From assembly GCF_041296385.1 (NCBI RefSeq), contig NC_091014.1, positions 16,963,578 through 17,027,577 on the forward strand: a stretch of 64,000 nucleotides of DNA, in the 5' to 3' direction. The notes below the pieces were generated by a model, which saw only the letters and a program-made list of their open reading frames with translations, was not told where the DNA came from and did not search any database. Both the position numbers and the translations under genes were made by a program. The DNA is from Aphelocoma coerulescens. Taxonomy: Eukaryota > Chordata > Aves > Passeriformes > Corvidae. This document shows positions 10,341-24,531 of this stretch, piece after piece (positions within the stretch are counted from its first letter, which is position 1; every line of letters begins with the position of its first letter).

Positions 10341-13295
10341 GTAAGTACTTTTTTAAACCTCCATAACTCTGGTAATGTGTTTTGGACATGCCAGTATCTT
10401 TGTGAGTGGTTTTTCTTGAACCTTTTGCTTTGGTGTCATCTGAGAATTACCATAATAAGAGAGAAAACCTTCACTGATCACCACTACTTAGAAACATTTA
10501 ATGTCTTCAGTCTTCTTGCCCTTCAAAGCCGAGCACTTGATGTCATGATAGTTTATAGTACTAAAATGAACACTCACTTGAAGTTGATATCAATATTCCC
10601 TTCTGTCTCTTCAGAGAAGCGAAACATTGAATTGTGCTTAATCAATGCCCTCCATCGATTCTGAGTTCCAGGCTTCTTATTGTCCATCTGCTTAACTACT
10701 CAATCCAATATTAGCTTTCAATCTTCAGTTCTCAGCATTTGTCCTTTGTCATGTCTTCTGTCTTATAGTTTGTCCAGATAAAACTCTTTATGTCACTGAC
10801 CTCTTGTTGCGGTAATTATTTTTCTCAATAATTTCTTTTCCTATTGTCAAGAGAAAAAATTGATATTTGAGAAAAGTGGTTTACCCATTCTTAGTTCTAT
10901 AACTTGATGTTCCAGTAGCTTCTGGTTGCAATTTTTTACTATATGTTTAAACTATGTATTCTTATCTACCAACTTTGTTGTTGAAGTCAATGGGAGAGGG
11001 GAAAGTAATACTTTAAATTCCATAAGCATTTTCAACTGGATTAGTCAGTAAATATGAGACTAACTCATAATTTGTGCCTTGTAAAGAGGTGTAATATCTT
11101 TAAATATCATTGTCTTTATATCTACTCATTATGTAGAAATGTTCAGTTAGTTTCATACACTTTAATGCCAGAATGTCTACTTAGACCATCTATCCAGACT
11201 TGTAACAGAGGGTGAAGAACTGCTTGATCTTCATTTAATGGGTCCAGTAAGCTGTTTCAGTGAAGTCTGATGGTATCCAACTCTAATAAGAACATGTTGA
11301 GAAATGAGGAATCTATCAGTTCTACTGTTAATCTGTTCTAAGAGGTGGTATCCTTGCAGAGTTTATTTGGCTGCTCATCTTTGACAAATTTCTGAATTGA
11401 ACATGGCTATTGTTTCCATCTGAGGTTCTTTTGCCTCCTTTGTTTCATTATAGTATCTGTTACTCATTGTGATATCTGTTATTACCTGGTGAGTTATTCC
11501 AGTGTAAAATATTTATTCTTTGTAAGACCTTCCTGATAATTTGTAAGATTGAGCTATTTAAGTGTTTTACTGTAACTAATTTATCTCCTTTTGAATAATT
11601 TTTGTTGCTGTTGCTGTAGTATTTCTAGCTCCTGGAGGTTTTTTACCATGCTAACTCTAGCACTGCACTTGGTACCTGATCATTAGTGTTATGTATGCAA
11701 TAAAATAGTGTAAGAATGCCTCCTTAATCCAACTAACCACCCATGTGTGCCCCAAAAATAGATGTTTTTGCCAGAATTCCAATTTGTGCTCATCTCTGAG
11801 CTATGATTCTATGATAATGTTGAGAAATTTCCTTTGAAAACCAAGTCTGGGGTTAATTTCTTGAACTATTGCCATGCTGAAAGGAACCCTTTCTCATTGC
11901 TAGTCCATAGGTACTTCTCAAGTCACACTTCAGTGGAATCTTTATCCATAAGTGTTTCTGATTATTTAATTCTAATTTTTAAAAATTTCTGATGTATTTA
12001 AAGTAGTATTTAAAAACTTAATACTTAAGTCTTTGCATGCAATTTCCAACTGTATCTTTTAAATCAAGGTTTCTTATATCTAAATACCTAAATGCAATTC
12101 CTATGCCCAGAGTGGGGACTATTTTTGTATATTAAACAAGCTTAAGGAATAATTCTGTGTTTTGACTCAGTAGGTGCAGGAAATCTGTACTGTGTTCTAG
12201 GTTTCATTATTTAGTAGTTTGTTCTGTATGCGTGTCTTGTCTAGTGTATTTCAAACCAGTAAAGATATCTTAATGTAGTCACCTCTATTGCCAACCCTTT
12301 TTCTGAAACAACCTCAACAATTCCTTGCTAATCAGATTTCAGTTGTACTTATGCTACACTGATTATCAACCTATAATATGCATCTTTTCACCCTCTTACT
12401 ATGGATAATAAATGCAGTGAATCTGCAAGAGCCAATAAAGTTCATGCAAAGTTTTTGCTAAAGTGTTAAGCAATAACATTACAGATTTTTACCCAACTTT
12501 TCATGAAGCCATTCTGTTGCATGTGATTTCTACCTTAATTGTTTACAACTGTATTAGCAGTGCTGCTTTCCGAATGGAAAACACTTCAGAGATGGAATTT
12601 GTTCAGTTGGTTGTATTGTCTGTTTCATATTTTTAACATAAAGCCTGCTATAGGCCAAAGTTTATCTCTCATTTAGAGATATATTGTTAAAGAAGTTTTT
12701 CAGAGGGTTTAGCTATGGATGGACCTGTGATATTGGATTTGAAAGAGAGGTGTAAAATGAGTAAAGGCAAGAAATATAATTAGCTTTCCAGATACAGATG
12801 GGAGGAACAATCCTACTAATAAAAAGGGCTGGATAGATACTTAACTGCTTTTCTCCATGTACTCAAAAGCTGATGATCCTGTTATCAGGCTTGCTTTTGC
12901 TACCTCATGTGCCCTAAAACAGTAAATTAAGGAAACGTGGGAGTTCTGCTTAGATTTACACAGTTTTTCCATCTTCTGTTTCAGTGGGTACTTAGGATGT
13001 GCCTGTACCGACTTTTACCCCCCAATAATCTTGAACTGCTGTGAACAGAAATAGCTTTACCTGCACTTTAAGTTTGGAAAGGTGAACTAATCATGTTGTA
13101 ATGTAACATCAGCAGGGACTACAGGCATTCATCCCTACGCTGTTGTTGTAGGGCTTTTGCTCAGACTCTACCTGCCTTGTGGCTCTTGGGAAGGGATGGG
13201 GCATTTTGAAGGCCTTGTTTACAGTCATCTCTAGTCTCAGTGTGTGTCATGATGTGGGAATGGCATAGGAGCAGCATCAGAGGAGGGTTCAGGAT

Positions 13296-13366
13296 GGGTG
13301 GGACAGTCAGATCCTTTCATGTGGAAGGAATAGGAAGGCAGGTGGAACTGTCAGATCCCTTCATGT
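13296..13366. repeat. Old tandem pair, period about 44 bp
   Basis: GGTGGGACAGTCAGATCC (13297) and GGTGGAACTGTCAGATCC (13341) are each followed by a TTCATGT word. The repeat is imperfect. Confidence 0.65.
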
Positions 13367-16300
13367 CTGCACCAGGAGTGCATTCTGGTTCCATTTCCTG
13401 CAGAAATCCAATGAGTAGAGAACAGTGGCACCTCTTGAAAGAGAGGATCTGCTGCTGATGTTTTCACAGAAAATAAAATTTTTCTCTCTTGTGTCTTCCT
13501 CTCTCCCATTAAAGCTGAAACCATGCCTTATTTTGCCAAGCTGCCTATTTTCCTCTGTAGCATTGGAAAAATAAATACTGTGCTGTTTCCAGCTTAAATT
13601 CTAGATTGGTGATTCTCACAGCAGGCCCCAGTTTCTCATGAACTGCAACAGAGGGCTTTCAGGGGAATAACAGCACGCTTAAATAGTCTGCTGTTGTGTA
13701 TTTCCTAGTGTGACAGATAACTGCTGTTGGCTGGAGGTGTTAGGACTGCATTCTGGCTCTTGATATTTGTCACTGTTCTTCCATTGACTTTGGTGGGAAT
13801 AAAATTGGACACTTTAATGATGTCCACCTCTGTGGCAGAATGTATGGTAGTTAGAATACTCTAGCTGGACTCATATTCTCTGTCTAGTTTAATTTAGGAT
13901 TCATCAGTCATTTGTTAGGGTGTGTGGAGTAAATCATTGAACATACCCAAAATACCTGCACTTGAGCTAGTTAGAGTTGAGGGGAAGAGAAATTTGGAAA
14001 GGTTCCCAAATCCTCACTTCAGTAAGTACTCTGTCATTCAGTAACTTTATCTATGAAATCCACTAAAATACATCACTGTTATCTGAAGAACTGTGTAAAG
14101 TAGAAAAAGTAGACATGAAAGACATTATGCATTTTGCTTACGAAGGATATGTTGAGAAAGCTTCTTAGCCATAAATATTTAGTTTGATTTATTCTTTAAC
14201 CTGAATTGCATTTTAATGAGTGAATTATCCCACTTCTTCACTTGTTTCAGGCTTTGTTTTTTGTGGATTTTGTTTTTATATAAATGCAGTAAATACCTTG
14301 TAAATTCTTTCAAAATAGAAATTGCTTGTTAAGTTATAACCAAGACATTTAAAATTTAAATTCATAGAACTGAAACTGATTTATATGATGTTCATGTCCG
14401 CAAACCAAAACAGTGAAACATAAGACCTGAGTTTTATCTTTTATTATATCTTGCCTTTTTATCATATATGTTATCATCTTTTTTGGCACAAAGGATTGGT
14501 AAAGTGAAGTAGCATGGTGACTGAATTATTCAGGATATATAAGTGTTTAACATATTTCTGTGGACTTACAAAATGCAAGTTAGTTTTATATTTGGTCCTT
14601 GACAGAAGGGTGCTTTGACACTATTTTAAAGATTGCTATTTGAAACTGACTTTTGTGGGCTTCTAACTTTAACTCAAGATTCAACATACTGTATTAGAAA
14701 AGGTGGAGATGTCTCAATGCTCAGCATCTGTGCTGTCTTACTCTAGATAAATACTTTATATGCTTACCATCAAATCTCAGAAAGTATCCTTTCTTCAGAC
14801 TAAGACATTTTATTGAAGTTTCCATTAAAGTTTTTATTTTCATTTATTTAAATTCTTAGAATGTGTGTTGTCCTTCAGGCACTTCTAAGATACGCTGTGT
14901 TTACATGGCTGTGTACTCCTGTGTTGGGGGATAGGAAGCAATGCCATTACAGTGGTGGCATCCATTTCCAATTCTTCATCCTTGACTAGAAATGGCAGTA
15001 CAGGACTTGAATGTCAGTGCTTGTATACCAATACTTAGAACAGAACAGAGTTTAGAACTGCTTAAATAGAGTTCAAAACTACATCTGATTTGTAGGCAGT
15101 TTGCAGCTGGAAGGAAGTCTCTAACAATGCCATCAAATCATCCTGATGCAAGATAACAAGGTGTTACATTGACTGGTGTTGTAAATAGGATGAGAATTTT
15201 CATAGACATATAAGTACTTAATTTTATTTATTTTTCATGTAGAATGGAGTGCATGTATTTTTCATTAAAGTGTTTACCTTCTGATCTGATGTTCTTATAT
15301 AAATTACCTTTTTGTGCTGTCTTATGTGAAGTGATTTCTCTGTGTAACTCACCACAGTAGTAGTACATAATTTGCAAAGAGACACCAGCACAGGTTTCAT
15401 AGCTAAAACCTTGCTCAGAAAAAATGAAAAGGGAAAAGGAAAGTAAAGTAGCAGCTATGTATGTTAGCTTCCAATTCTAAATACGTGCTGTCATATGCTG
15501 TGTGAATATTTAGAGTTGAAGTGGACAACCTAATATTTTCACCTGCCAGCAGGCCTTTTTGTTTGGTACCATTTAGCTGACTGCTGTAGTGCCAGCTCAC
15601 CAGTAAGTAGATGATGCAGTTGGCATGAATAATGCACTCAGACTCATTGGAAATACAAAACCAATGTTTTGTACTGTTTACAGTGCCCTGCTGTCCTACT
15701 TTACAGCATTACCCTGTTCTTGTGTGAGGAAAACTTTAGTATTATTTTAAGGCTTACTGCATAAAATTAAGTGCAAATGAAAGAATTTATAAAATCCTGC
15801 CATGTAAAATGCAAAACAGTTACAAAGATTAACAAAAGACACAGAAAAAAAGCAAACAATAACGCTGATAGATTTTGACAGTATTGGTGAGTTGATTTAC
15901 TGTCTCACTGCTGAAACAGATTTTTCTTCTAGTTTCTGTTCCCCTCAGCTCCCTGGCAGTATCTGTTAGTTTTCTTCACATTAGGGAAGTGAGGAGGCTG
16001 ATGAGTACCATAGCCAGTGCAAGGGAGAGAGGATGAGAGAGGAGAGCTGTGATTTCAGCCCTAGTGTTAGATCAGAATCATTGCTTGTCCTTATTTGCCA
16101 TCTTTCCTAAGAAGATTTTCTTCGTTGGTAGTTAGTACATTTCTCAGGCTGCATCCCTTAGACAAACTTCAGTAGGGAGCAGCTGTTGCTGGTGGAGCCT
16201 GTTGGCTTCTGTCTTTCTTCCTGAAATCCTGCAGGTGGGTCTAGAAAAAGACATTTTTTTTCCTCCTTCACATTTATTCTTTTTTCTTAGTCAAGGAGAC

Positions 16301-17024
16301 TGATGCTTTCTTTGCCCAAAATAAATGCTATTTTTTTCTGGAAAATGTAAGTGTATCATCACATGTAATTGACCACCATTTACATCCTTCCCTTCTTCAA
16401 GGACGGTTGAAGTGTATTTTTCATTTCTTTGACTTAATGTTCATTTTTATTTTCATGTATCTCATATTGGACCTCATATGGTTTGTTGACCAATATGGTA
16501 ACAGACATGATATTTGTTGGTATCATTTATGTAGCTCATTACTAGTTTTTCATTAAGGGTATTTTGTTTAAAAGTAGGCATCTAATGTTAAGTTTTAAGA
16601 AATAATATTGGTACAATTTTCCAGAAGTGCTGAGAATCCAGCAATCTTATTAAGCTCATGAAAAACTGCAGAAGCACAGGTTTTCTCTTTATCCAAATGG
16701 AAAGTAGATGTCTAAGTGTAGGGAATTATTAAAATAAAATTTTTGTTACATAAATTGTAACACTACCACCTCTTGCTCCTCCTTCACCCTGCCCTCCCAG
16801 GAAAAAAAAAAAAAAGCCATAAAGAGGGGAAAAAAGTTACACATAACAATGATTTTTGTCTGGCCATAAGTCATTGGAATTTAGGAAGTGTTCAAAAATG
16901 CAGCTATGGTTTTTTCCTATGTTTCTATTTTCCACATAGACTCAATCAGAGAATTTCATTCCCTCAACATGAGAATGATTTAAGTGTTTTCCAGTAGAGT
17001 TGTCTTGTGTTTAGTGCTTATTTT

Positions 17025-17041
17025 AAAAAAAAAAAAAAAAA
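17025..17041. repeat. A17 homopolymer
   Basis: A run of seventeen A. A second run of fourteen A lies at 16802-16815. No retrocopy is seen upstream of either. Confidence 0.95.
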
Positions 17042-17793
17042 TCAATTAAAGTTGAAACTGGAGTACATTTCTCAATAGATACTGTAGAATCTATAAAAGA
17101 AAGGTGTTATTGCTACTCTGGTCTCAATCAAAGCCTTAAGCCACCTGAGACAAGAGACTCAAAATACAAGTACTGAAATCAAATTTAATTTTTCATGGCC
17201 AGGAATTTAGAGTGTGAGACATCTCATTGTTCCAGTCTGGTCGTTTTGGACCACCAAGATCCTTGAATCAGGTTAGGTTAAGTGAACAAAGACAAACATT
17301 TAGAGTGAGAGCAAAACAGTGGGGAAGGTATATACCCTCCCATCTTCTTCTACTTGCAAGCTTCATTATATATTTATCTCTTATAGTGATTTTTTTTAAA
17401 TGGCTATTGAGTATTATTAAATATGTATCTAATTGTTTTAAGGTATACTACTTAAAACATCCCGTGGCAGTGATTTTTTTGCAATTTCTTTATGCAGTGT
17501 GAAAAGAAATTTTCCTTCTTTGATTTAACAAAAGATTCTTTTGAATTCACTTCCACTTATTTCTTTGATGATGAGAAATTGTGTCAAATCATTCTTTATT
17601 CACTTTTTCCCATCAGCTGTCTCAAAACTGTTTTCTATCTCTATGCAATCGCTCCTTTTACAAGCTGAAAATATCTGTACTTACAAAAGCCATTTCATGT
17701 GCTTTTTGTGCTTATTTCTGTTGTGTAGTAAATGGAAACTGCTTTGGGAGGTGATAATACCATGGATTCATAAATGAGATTTAAGTTGTTTCC

Positions 17794-17822
17794 TATTTAT
17801 TTATTTATTTATTTATTTATAA
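17794..17822. repeat. (TATT)n microsatellite
   Basis: About seven TATT units in a row. Confidence 0.95.
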
Positions 17823-17905
17823 TTTTTCATGTCTTTTCTCCTGTGAAAAGTGAGTACTTCAGGTAATTGTTCTTACTTAATCCAACTTGACTGTCTTAGA
17901 GGTTC

Positions 17906-17921
17906 ATGTCATGCATGACAT
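17906..17921. repeat. Perfect 16-bp palindrome
   Basis: ATGTCATGCATGACAT is its own reverse complement. A role cannot be inferred. Confidence 0.9.
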
Positions 17922-19236
17922 CAGATGTTTATGCTTTGCAGTGTTTTTACCTCTGTGTGCATATCCAGATTGAATTTCATTTGTCATTTTATTATTCAGT
18001 AGCACAACAGCTTTCTGAAACTTCTTGAAGCCAAGTTTATTTTTTACCAGTAAAAGCTACTCTGAATAATTTTGCATCTCTACCAAACTAAGATTTTCCA
18101 AGACCACTTAGTATTTTAGTGAACAACACAGATTCTATTCTGCTATTTTTTGTCCTTTTAATTCTCTCATTTGACAATAACCTAATTTTAGAATCTGGCT
18201 TAGTTACCTTGTGAGAAGTGTCTGGACATATGAATATTTAATATCCAATTACTAACATGTGGGTCGGATCACATCTTTCAGATTTCTAGGCATTTGTCAA
18301 TTTGAGACTGGCCAGTAGGTTAAATGTTCTGGAGTGGAGGAGACAGACATAGTGGGATATAACCTTTCCTGCCAGATGTAAAATGCAAACATGAAAGTTT
18401 AATTTTCTTAGGAAATAAAGGTAAAAATACTGTGTGTCTTGGTAGTGACTCTTCTTGTCACTACCTCTCATATACTGTAAGAGAAACCAGCTTCTGGGTT
18501 AAAAAGCATCAGTGTCCTCAGGAGGCTGTATTCAGGTCATGCCTCTGCCTTTGATTCTGCCACCTCTTGTTTTCTCTTGGGAATTTTTTAGCTCCTTCAG
18601 AGCTGGAATTCACCATCCTACTGTCTACTGAGCCCAGCCTTGATCTTGCCAACTTCCATTATAATTCAGGAAAACCTTTTCACATTGTTCTCTTTAAAAG
18701 TAAATGTAAAAGTATGGTTTAACTAAAATGTAGTTATTTGGAGCCATAGGAAGACATGAACAAGTGAGAAAAGAACTTTTTATTGCAAGACTGGCAATCT
18801 GAAGATGTACCTGTTTTAACATAATGTCCTTGTTCTAACTCTGCGTTCATTTGGAAGTTTCTTAATCCCTTTGTGTTCAGCAAGTCAGTATTTTCTTGTG
18901 TCAATAGACTCCTGGTACATCAAGTTTCCGTTGAACTTGAGCAATTGAAAAGTTTTTATAGTTTTCGAATCTTTGTCAGACAGCTGACTGCCATCAGCTT
19001 CTACCACATGGATAGTTACCTTCTGGGATAACTTTGTTGCCAGGGCAACCTTCCATTGGCAAGGGTTGTGCTCATTAGGAATTTATTGTGGCAGGCAGTT
19101 GTATTTCAGTGGTACAGCAATGAAGTCACTGACCTCTTATTGTTTGTCTTGTGTTAAGTGCAATCTCAAATAATAGAAAACTCAAAGAAAAGAAGGTAAG
19201 AGTGTTAGTCAAAAAAAGAGCCACACTGCTTTAACC

Positions 19237-19250
19237 ATATATATATATAT
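19237..19250. repeat. (AT)7 microsatellite
   Basis: Seven AT units after TTAACC. Confidence 0.95.
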
Positions 19251-22200
19251 GCATATAAAACTTTATGTACAGTCTTTAACATGCCTAAGAATTACGTGCA
19301 CAAAGGAGAAAAAAATGAGTTTTTTAAACAATAGTTCAACTTTTCAGTGAGAATTTAAAATACTCTGACGGACATCTATATATGAATACAACTCACAGGT
19401 TTTCTCCTAGAATAGAAAAAAGCCAGATGGTATTTATAGAATTATAATGGTGTATATATACGACTGGTACTCTTTTGTTGAGTCCAAGTCTATTTTGTTA
19501 GTTTTTCCTATTTATTTTGTAGTTTCTTGTGGAGAGACAGGGTTCCCAAATTCTCAGTGAAAGCAGACTAAGTGGGTCCTGATTTTCTGCTGGACCACAT
19601 TCTAGCACAGAGCGGTGTGCACATTCAGCTTCCCAACTGTGATCTGCAATTTCACTGGCACTGGCAGATATAAAACTGACAGTAGCAGCCTCTATGAGAT
19701 GCTTAAATATGACTCCCCATACCAGTTGAAGTTGTTAACTGGCACAAATGCATGCTTTTAAATGTGTTTGCATATTACTCACCAATACATGGGAATTTCT
19801 GTGTTTAGAGATCTGTCAGATCCAAGACTCTAAAGTTCCTAGTCTGTCCTTCCTGCCAGTGGGCTTACTGTGAACAGCAGAGGTGGGGTTGAGTTTGAGA
19901 TATAAATGCAAAAAGATAGGTGTCTTTCTGTAAGTTTGTGTTCATTGCTGTGTTGGGTATCTAAGCTTCACCCAGTAAATAAACTCAGGAGCCTAGAGAG
20001 AGATTTAGAGTGATTTATGAGGTTTATGGTTTAGAGTGGCTCATCAGCTGAATGCCTTTTTAGGCTCCATTGAACATATTAACTCCATCTTCATTACCTT
20101 TGTAGAATAAGTACACAGCATGCTGGTAGGCACTCAAATTTAAAAATCTTCATCTCAAAATTGAGGCTGTCTGCATTTTTGCAAAAAGTGAATTAAAATT
20201 CCTTTCATAATATTTAAAAGGGCTTTTTATGATGTGAAATTCTTGACCACTAGATCAACTGTTTTAATGTAAGTGTGGATTGCAAATATGTTTGTGTATT
20301 GCTAATTTTTGTCCATTTTTCTTTGGTAGCATTCATTGACATCAGGGAAGATTCAGTGTGGAAAATAAAAGAAGGAAAAAGATGCGAATCCATGGGGTTT
20401 TTTTATGAGGAAGGTATTTAGACATGTAAAAACCAGAAAATCAAAACTCAGCAGTATGCATAGGGAAGCCTGGAGGTTTTTCTAGGTTCGAGTTCTTTAG
20501 ACAACTTCTAGTACTGTTAAAATAGATGTTAATTTTTCTGTGGCTAAATGAAAGCTGATTGTGAATGCAGAGAGAAAGTACTTTCTCTTATGCTTAGCTT
20601 ATCTTAAAGAATGGGACTAATCTCATTGACTTCAATAGAACAACTCATGAATTTTGTTATTTAAGCATGTACTCAAGTGCTTTATTGATCAGGATCTTGA
20701 TGAATGAATATAGGATACTTGTAGGACATTAGATACAGTCTAGAATACAGTTTGTTTTGCTCCTTGGCTACTTTGAAGTAGCCAGTGTTTCTAGAAGGAG
20801 GCTTTATTAAAATTAATATTGTTCTCAAAGACCAAAGTCTGAAAGAGAGTTGTGCTGCTATACAAGAAGATAAAAAGGGAAATAGCCTTTCTTACATCCA
20901 TAGGCTCTTTTAATTTTATGCTCCTTCCTCCCATAGATGTGTTTTAAGACTACATTACAATTTCAAGTTGTTTAGTATTTTAAATCTACTTAGTTTTCTT
21001 TTCTGAAGCTCCAGTTAGTTGTGTCAGTTATTGTTGTTCGTAGAAGTGAGCACTAACAACTAAACCATGACTGCCATTTGACTTTTCCCTGTTTGTTCTG
21101 ATGTCTTCTTGTTGTTAAAACCTGAACAAATGTACAAAAGTCCTAACATGTTGTACAGTTCTCTGGTTCCTTGTTTCAGATTTATTAAGACATCTCAAGC
21201 TAACGCAGCCTGCACAGAAAATCTTTTAAACATTAATTTTAACTCTTTGCTACTGTGTAAGACATAATACCTAAATGCAAACACAACCTTGGGAGAGCAG
21301 GGGAAAAAAAGGATAAACAAATATTTGACAAATCCAGTAAAATCCAGTAAAAATAGCTTATTTATAGCAGCATAGGTCCTTGTGGAGAGTGTATGAAATT
21401 AGTATAATTACTGTTTGTTTCTGGAATGCACAACATCATTACAACTACATGAAATATTAAAAATCTTATCTTCTTTTGTCTCTCCAGTCCTTTAGCTCCT
21501 AGTAATGATCACTACGTCTTTAATATTCTGGCCTTTCTTGTATTCCTGATACATGACAGTCTTGTGCTTTGCTCTGCCACTTGCATTGTCCTTGGCTGTC
21601 TGTTTTGAGAGCTATTCTGCCCTTTCTTCCAGTCTCACAGGGGTTCTTGGTTCTTTTTCACTCTTCCTCCTCCATCCTATTCATGGGTGATCTGAGACTT
21701 TCTTACAACTTCACTGTCAGCTCATGCTGATGATTTGCATATCTACTTTTTTTCCTGACCTGTCTTCCTTAGTTAAGATACACGTTTCAGAATGTCTGTA
21801 TGACAGTTCTCTTGAGATAGCTGATGACAATTACTGATACCAAGAATTCCTCTTTTCCTCAATAGAGCTCTTGCTTCTCCTATTTCATAACTTTTTCTAG
21901 TAGATTCTGCATAGGATTTTTTTGTTCAACATATTTTTCTCTTACATTTTCCAGACAATCTGTACTGTACTTTCCCCTCACAGAATTTCAAAAAGCCCAG
22001 TTCTTATTCTTTTTTTCTTGAATTTTCATCTAATGCAAATAATATGAATCCCTTTAAATCAGATAGAATATGTAATTTTCTTCTTCTGTCATTACTCAGA
22101 TGTTCCATCATTCAGTTGCTTCATTTTCTTGGCATTTTTCTCTGTAAGTATTCATGTTGTTATCCCAATTTAGTTTCTAGTCTCCCAGAAGTAGTTCAGG

Positions 22201-24448
22201 AACTACTGATCAAAAAACTCTAACTATTTCAAAGAGTATATAAATCTAATAAATTTTGGCTGTTCTGTGCTTAGTTGGAATTAATATTTTTGTAGTGTGA
22301 AACTGAAATAATGCTACTTATGCTGCAGTATGTAGGTGAATTATGAAGGAGTTCTAAAGTGATGCCTAATGTGGCATCAGAAATGGACAGTGGTTTTCAA
22401 ATTAAACCTGATTTCATCAGTCCTCTGGGCTGTCTTTAGTAAGTGTTATTCCACTAAATCTTTGTCACCTTTAGCTGTTAAGATTCATTTCTACACAACA
22501 AAAACCTTCAGCATAGAAATCTTCACTTGGGCACTAGTTCAGAAATAAAGTTGTCCTGATTATTCAGACCTCTGAACAGAGTATTTTCTGTGGAAGTATA
22601 TAGTGAAAATATGTAGTGAAATATATAGTTACTATACTGGTTATTCTGATTAAGTATACAAATAGTTATTACTAATAATAACTGCATATTTTAAATTAGT
22701 GAATTAGTTTGATGCTTCCATCTTTTGTTTTGTTTTAAATTTGGCCTAGTCTATTTACCTTTTTGAAAACATATGTCTGTGAATGAACATTCGTTTCTTT
22801 ATTCAACCTTTTTGGCTGCACCCTAATCCACTTTCACTGTGTGTGCAAGAAACCATTTAACAAACTTGTCCATGGGAGTCAGTGGGTAAGATTAATTTCA
22901 CTAACTTAGTTGTCTTCAATAATGTTCCATAGGGTAATGATCTCTTTCAAGGAAGCTAAAATTCAAATTTCTCTAAAACACTCAAGACTAAGTATAATGT
23001 CTGAATCACATCTTGAACATCTTTACTCTGCTGCAATACTGTCATGACTTTGTAAACAATGAAAGAGTTTACAAACTGAAAATAGCTGTTGTGGGAAACA
23101 TCTTTCAGAGATGGTGACTCACATCTGCTGTTGTAGATTTTGATAGCTGTGACTGGTGGTATTTGAAGGAAGATAAATTTCATTTCAAGCTCTCTAGCAA
23201 GCATGTGGGTTAAATTCTGGAACTGTATTTTCCCAAAGTGGGGAGGGAAAAATAGGACTTGATTTTTATTTAATAAAAAAATTAATTGTAAGAAAGAATT
23301 GTGTCGTTTATATAGCTTTCTCAGTTTGTATTAACCCTGATGTTTGAGAAATACCAAGTTCATGCAGTCAGATAGAAGTTGAATTGTGCATTGCAAATGG
23401 CACAAGTTTGTCATTTAGGTATGCTGACAGAGGTTGCAAAAAATGCCTTTGGGAACTTCATTTGAAGATAACTTATGAAATGAACTTCAAAAGTCATACT
23501 CTTTTTTTTTTTCTTCTTCTTTTAAGTGCCTCTGATTGAACTGGTAGTTTGTGAAGTTGAACAATATCCTTTTCTCTAATTTTTATAGTGGGCTGTATAC
23601 TGAATTTAGCTACTATTATTTTTAAATGTTGAATATTGTTACAATAAGGATACTTCAGCCCACTTTAGCAGAATAATAAAGCACACTTGTATTTAGTTGA
23701 TTACTGTGATATCTTTTCATTCCATTTGCAGGGGTTCACAATGCTTTAATTTCACACAGTCTAGCTTTTATTTCTCCACTGTTTTAAGCAGCACTGACAA
23801 TTCACCAACCTTCCCACCTTTGCTTCCAAGTGCTCCAATTGCAACTTTCATATTTTCCTTGTTTTTTTGAAATTAAAAAAGATTTCTCTCTCTAGTACCA
23901 TTAAGTTTTTGTTTTAAAGATGTATTTTTTACAGCCATGGAAATGAGAACTTCTGGCTTTTTTGGACAATGTGGTACTAACAGCCATGCTGCTCATTATG
24001 AGGTTTGTACTTACAGGTGTTAATAGGCAACATCCTGTAGGAACCTCAGCCCAGCCTGCTCTGATCTTCCCGTCATCTCCTATTGCCTTCAGTTATTTTT
24101 GCTAATGTGAATGCTGACATAAGCTTTCAGATAGCCCTATTCAATCCATCTCATATAATCCTGGGTTAATTAGACATTATGTCAACTCCAGTAGTGCATT
24201 TTGTTATTATATGGAGATCAGTGCAGTCTATCAAGTGGTTCTTAGTGTCTAATGTTACTCAGTGCATCTTCAACATCTGCTGAAAAAAATGGAAAAGCTG
24301 TGCACATTTTACAATAGTAATTTCAGACTATTTGTGCTTGGTTAACAGAAGTTCACATATATCTAGATTTGATGACATTGCTGTATCATGATGATGTGAT
24401 AAAATACACAATAAAATTCATCATTTATTTTTGCAACCATAAATTAGA

Positions 24449-24531
24449 ACCTCGCACAGCAGGTCACCTTCTCATAGAAAGAGCTCTGGTTAGTCAAGCA
24501 GGACCTGCTTTCCATAAACCCATGCTGGCTA
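24449..24531 (-). mobile_element. CR1 LINE short fragment (reverse transcriptase region, antisense)
   Basis: An 83-bp match to the CR1 ORF2 reverse transcriptase segment in antisense orientation. On + it reads CACCTTCTCATAGAAAGAGC, then TTAGTCAAGCAGGACCTGC and CATAAACCCATGCTGGCT. On the minus strand this corresponds to the HGF/GRSCLTN-type region followed by SFY. Both ends pass abruptly into unique AT-rich sequence, so this is a truncated or deleted remnant. Confidence 0.75.

Noticed and set aside
11795..11825. CTATGATTCTATGATAATG resembling a CR1 tail
   Set aside because: No CR1 3' UTR sequence lies next to it; a simple word match.
16802..17041. Poly(A) runs as tails of processed pseudogenes
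   Set aside because: No gene-derived sequence or target-site duplication was seen upstream of either run.
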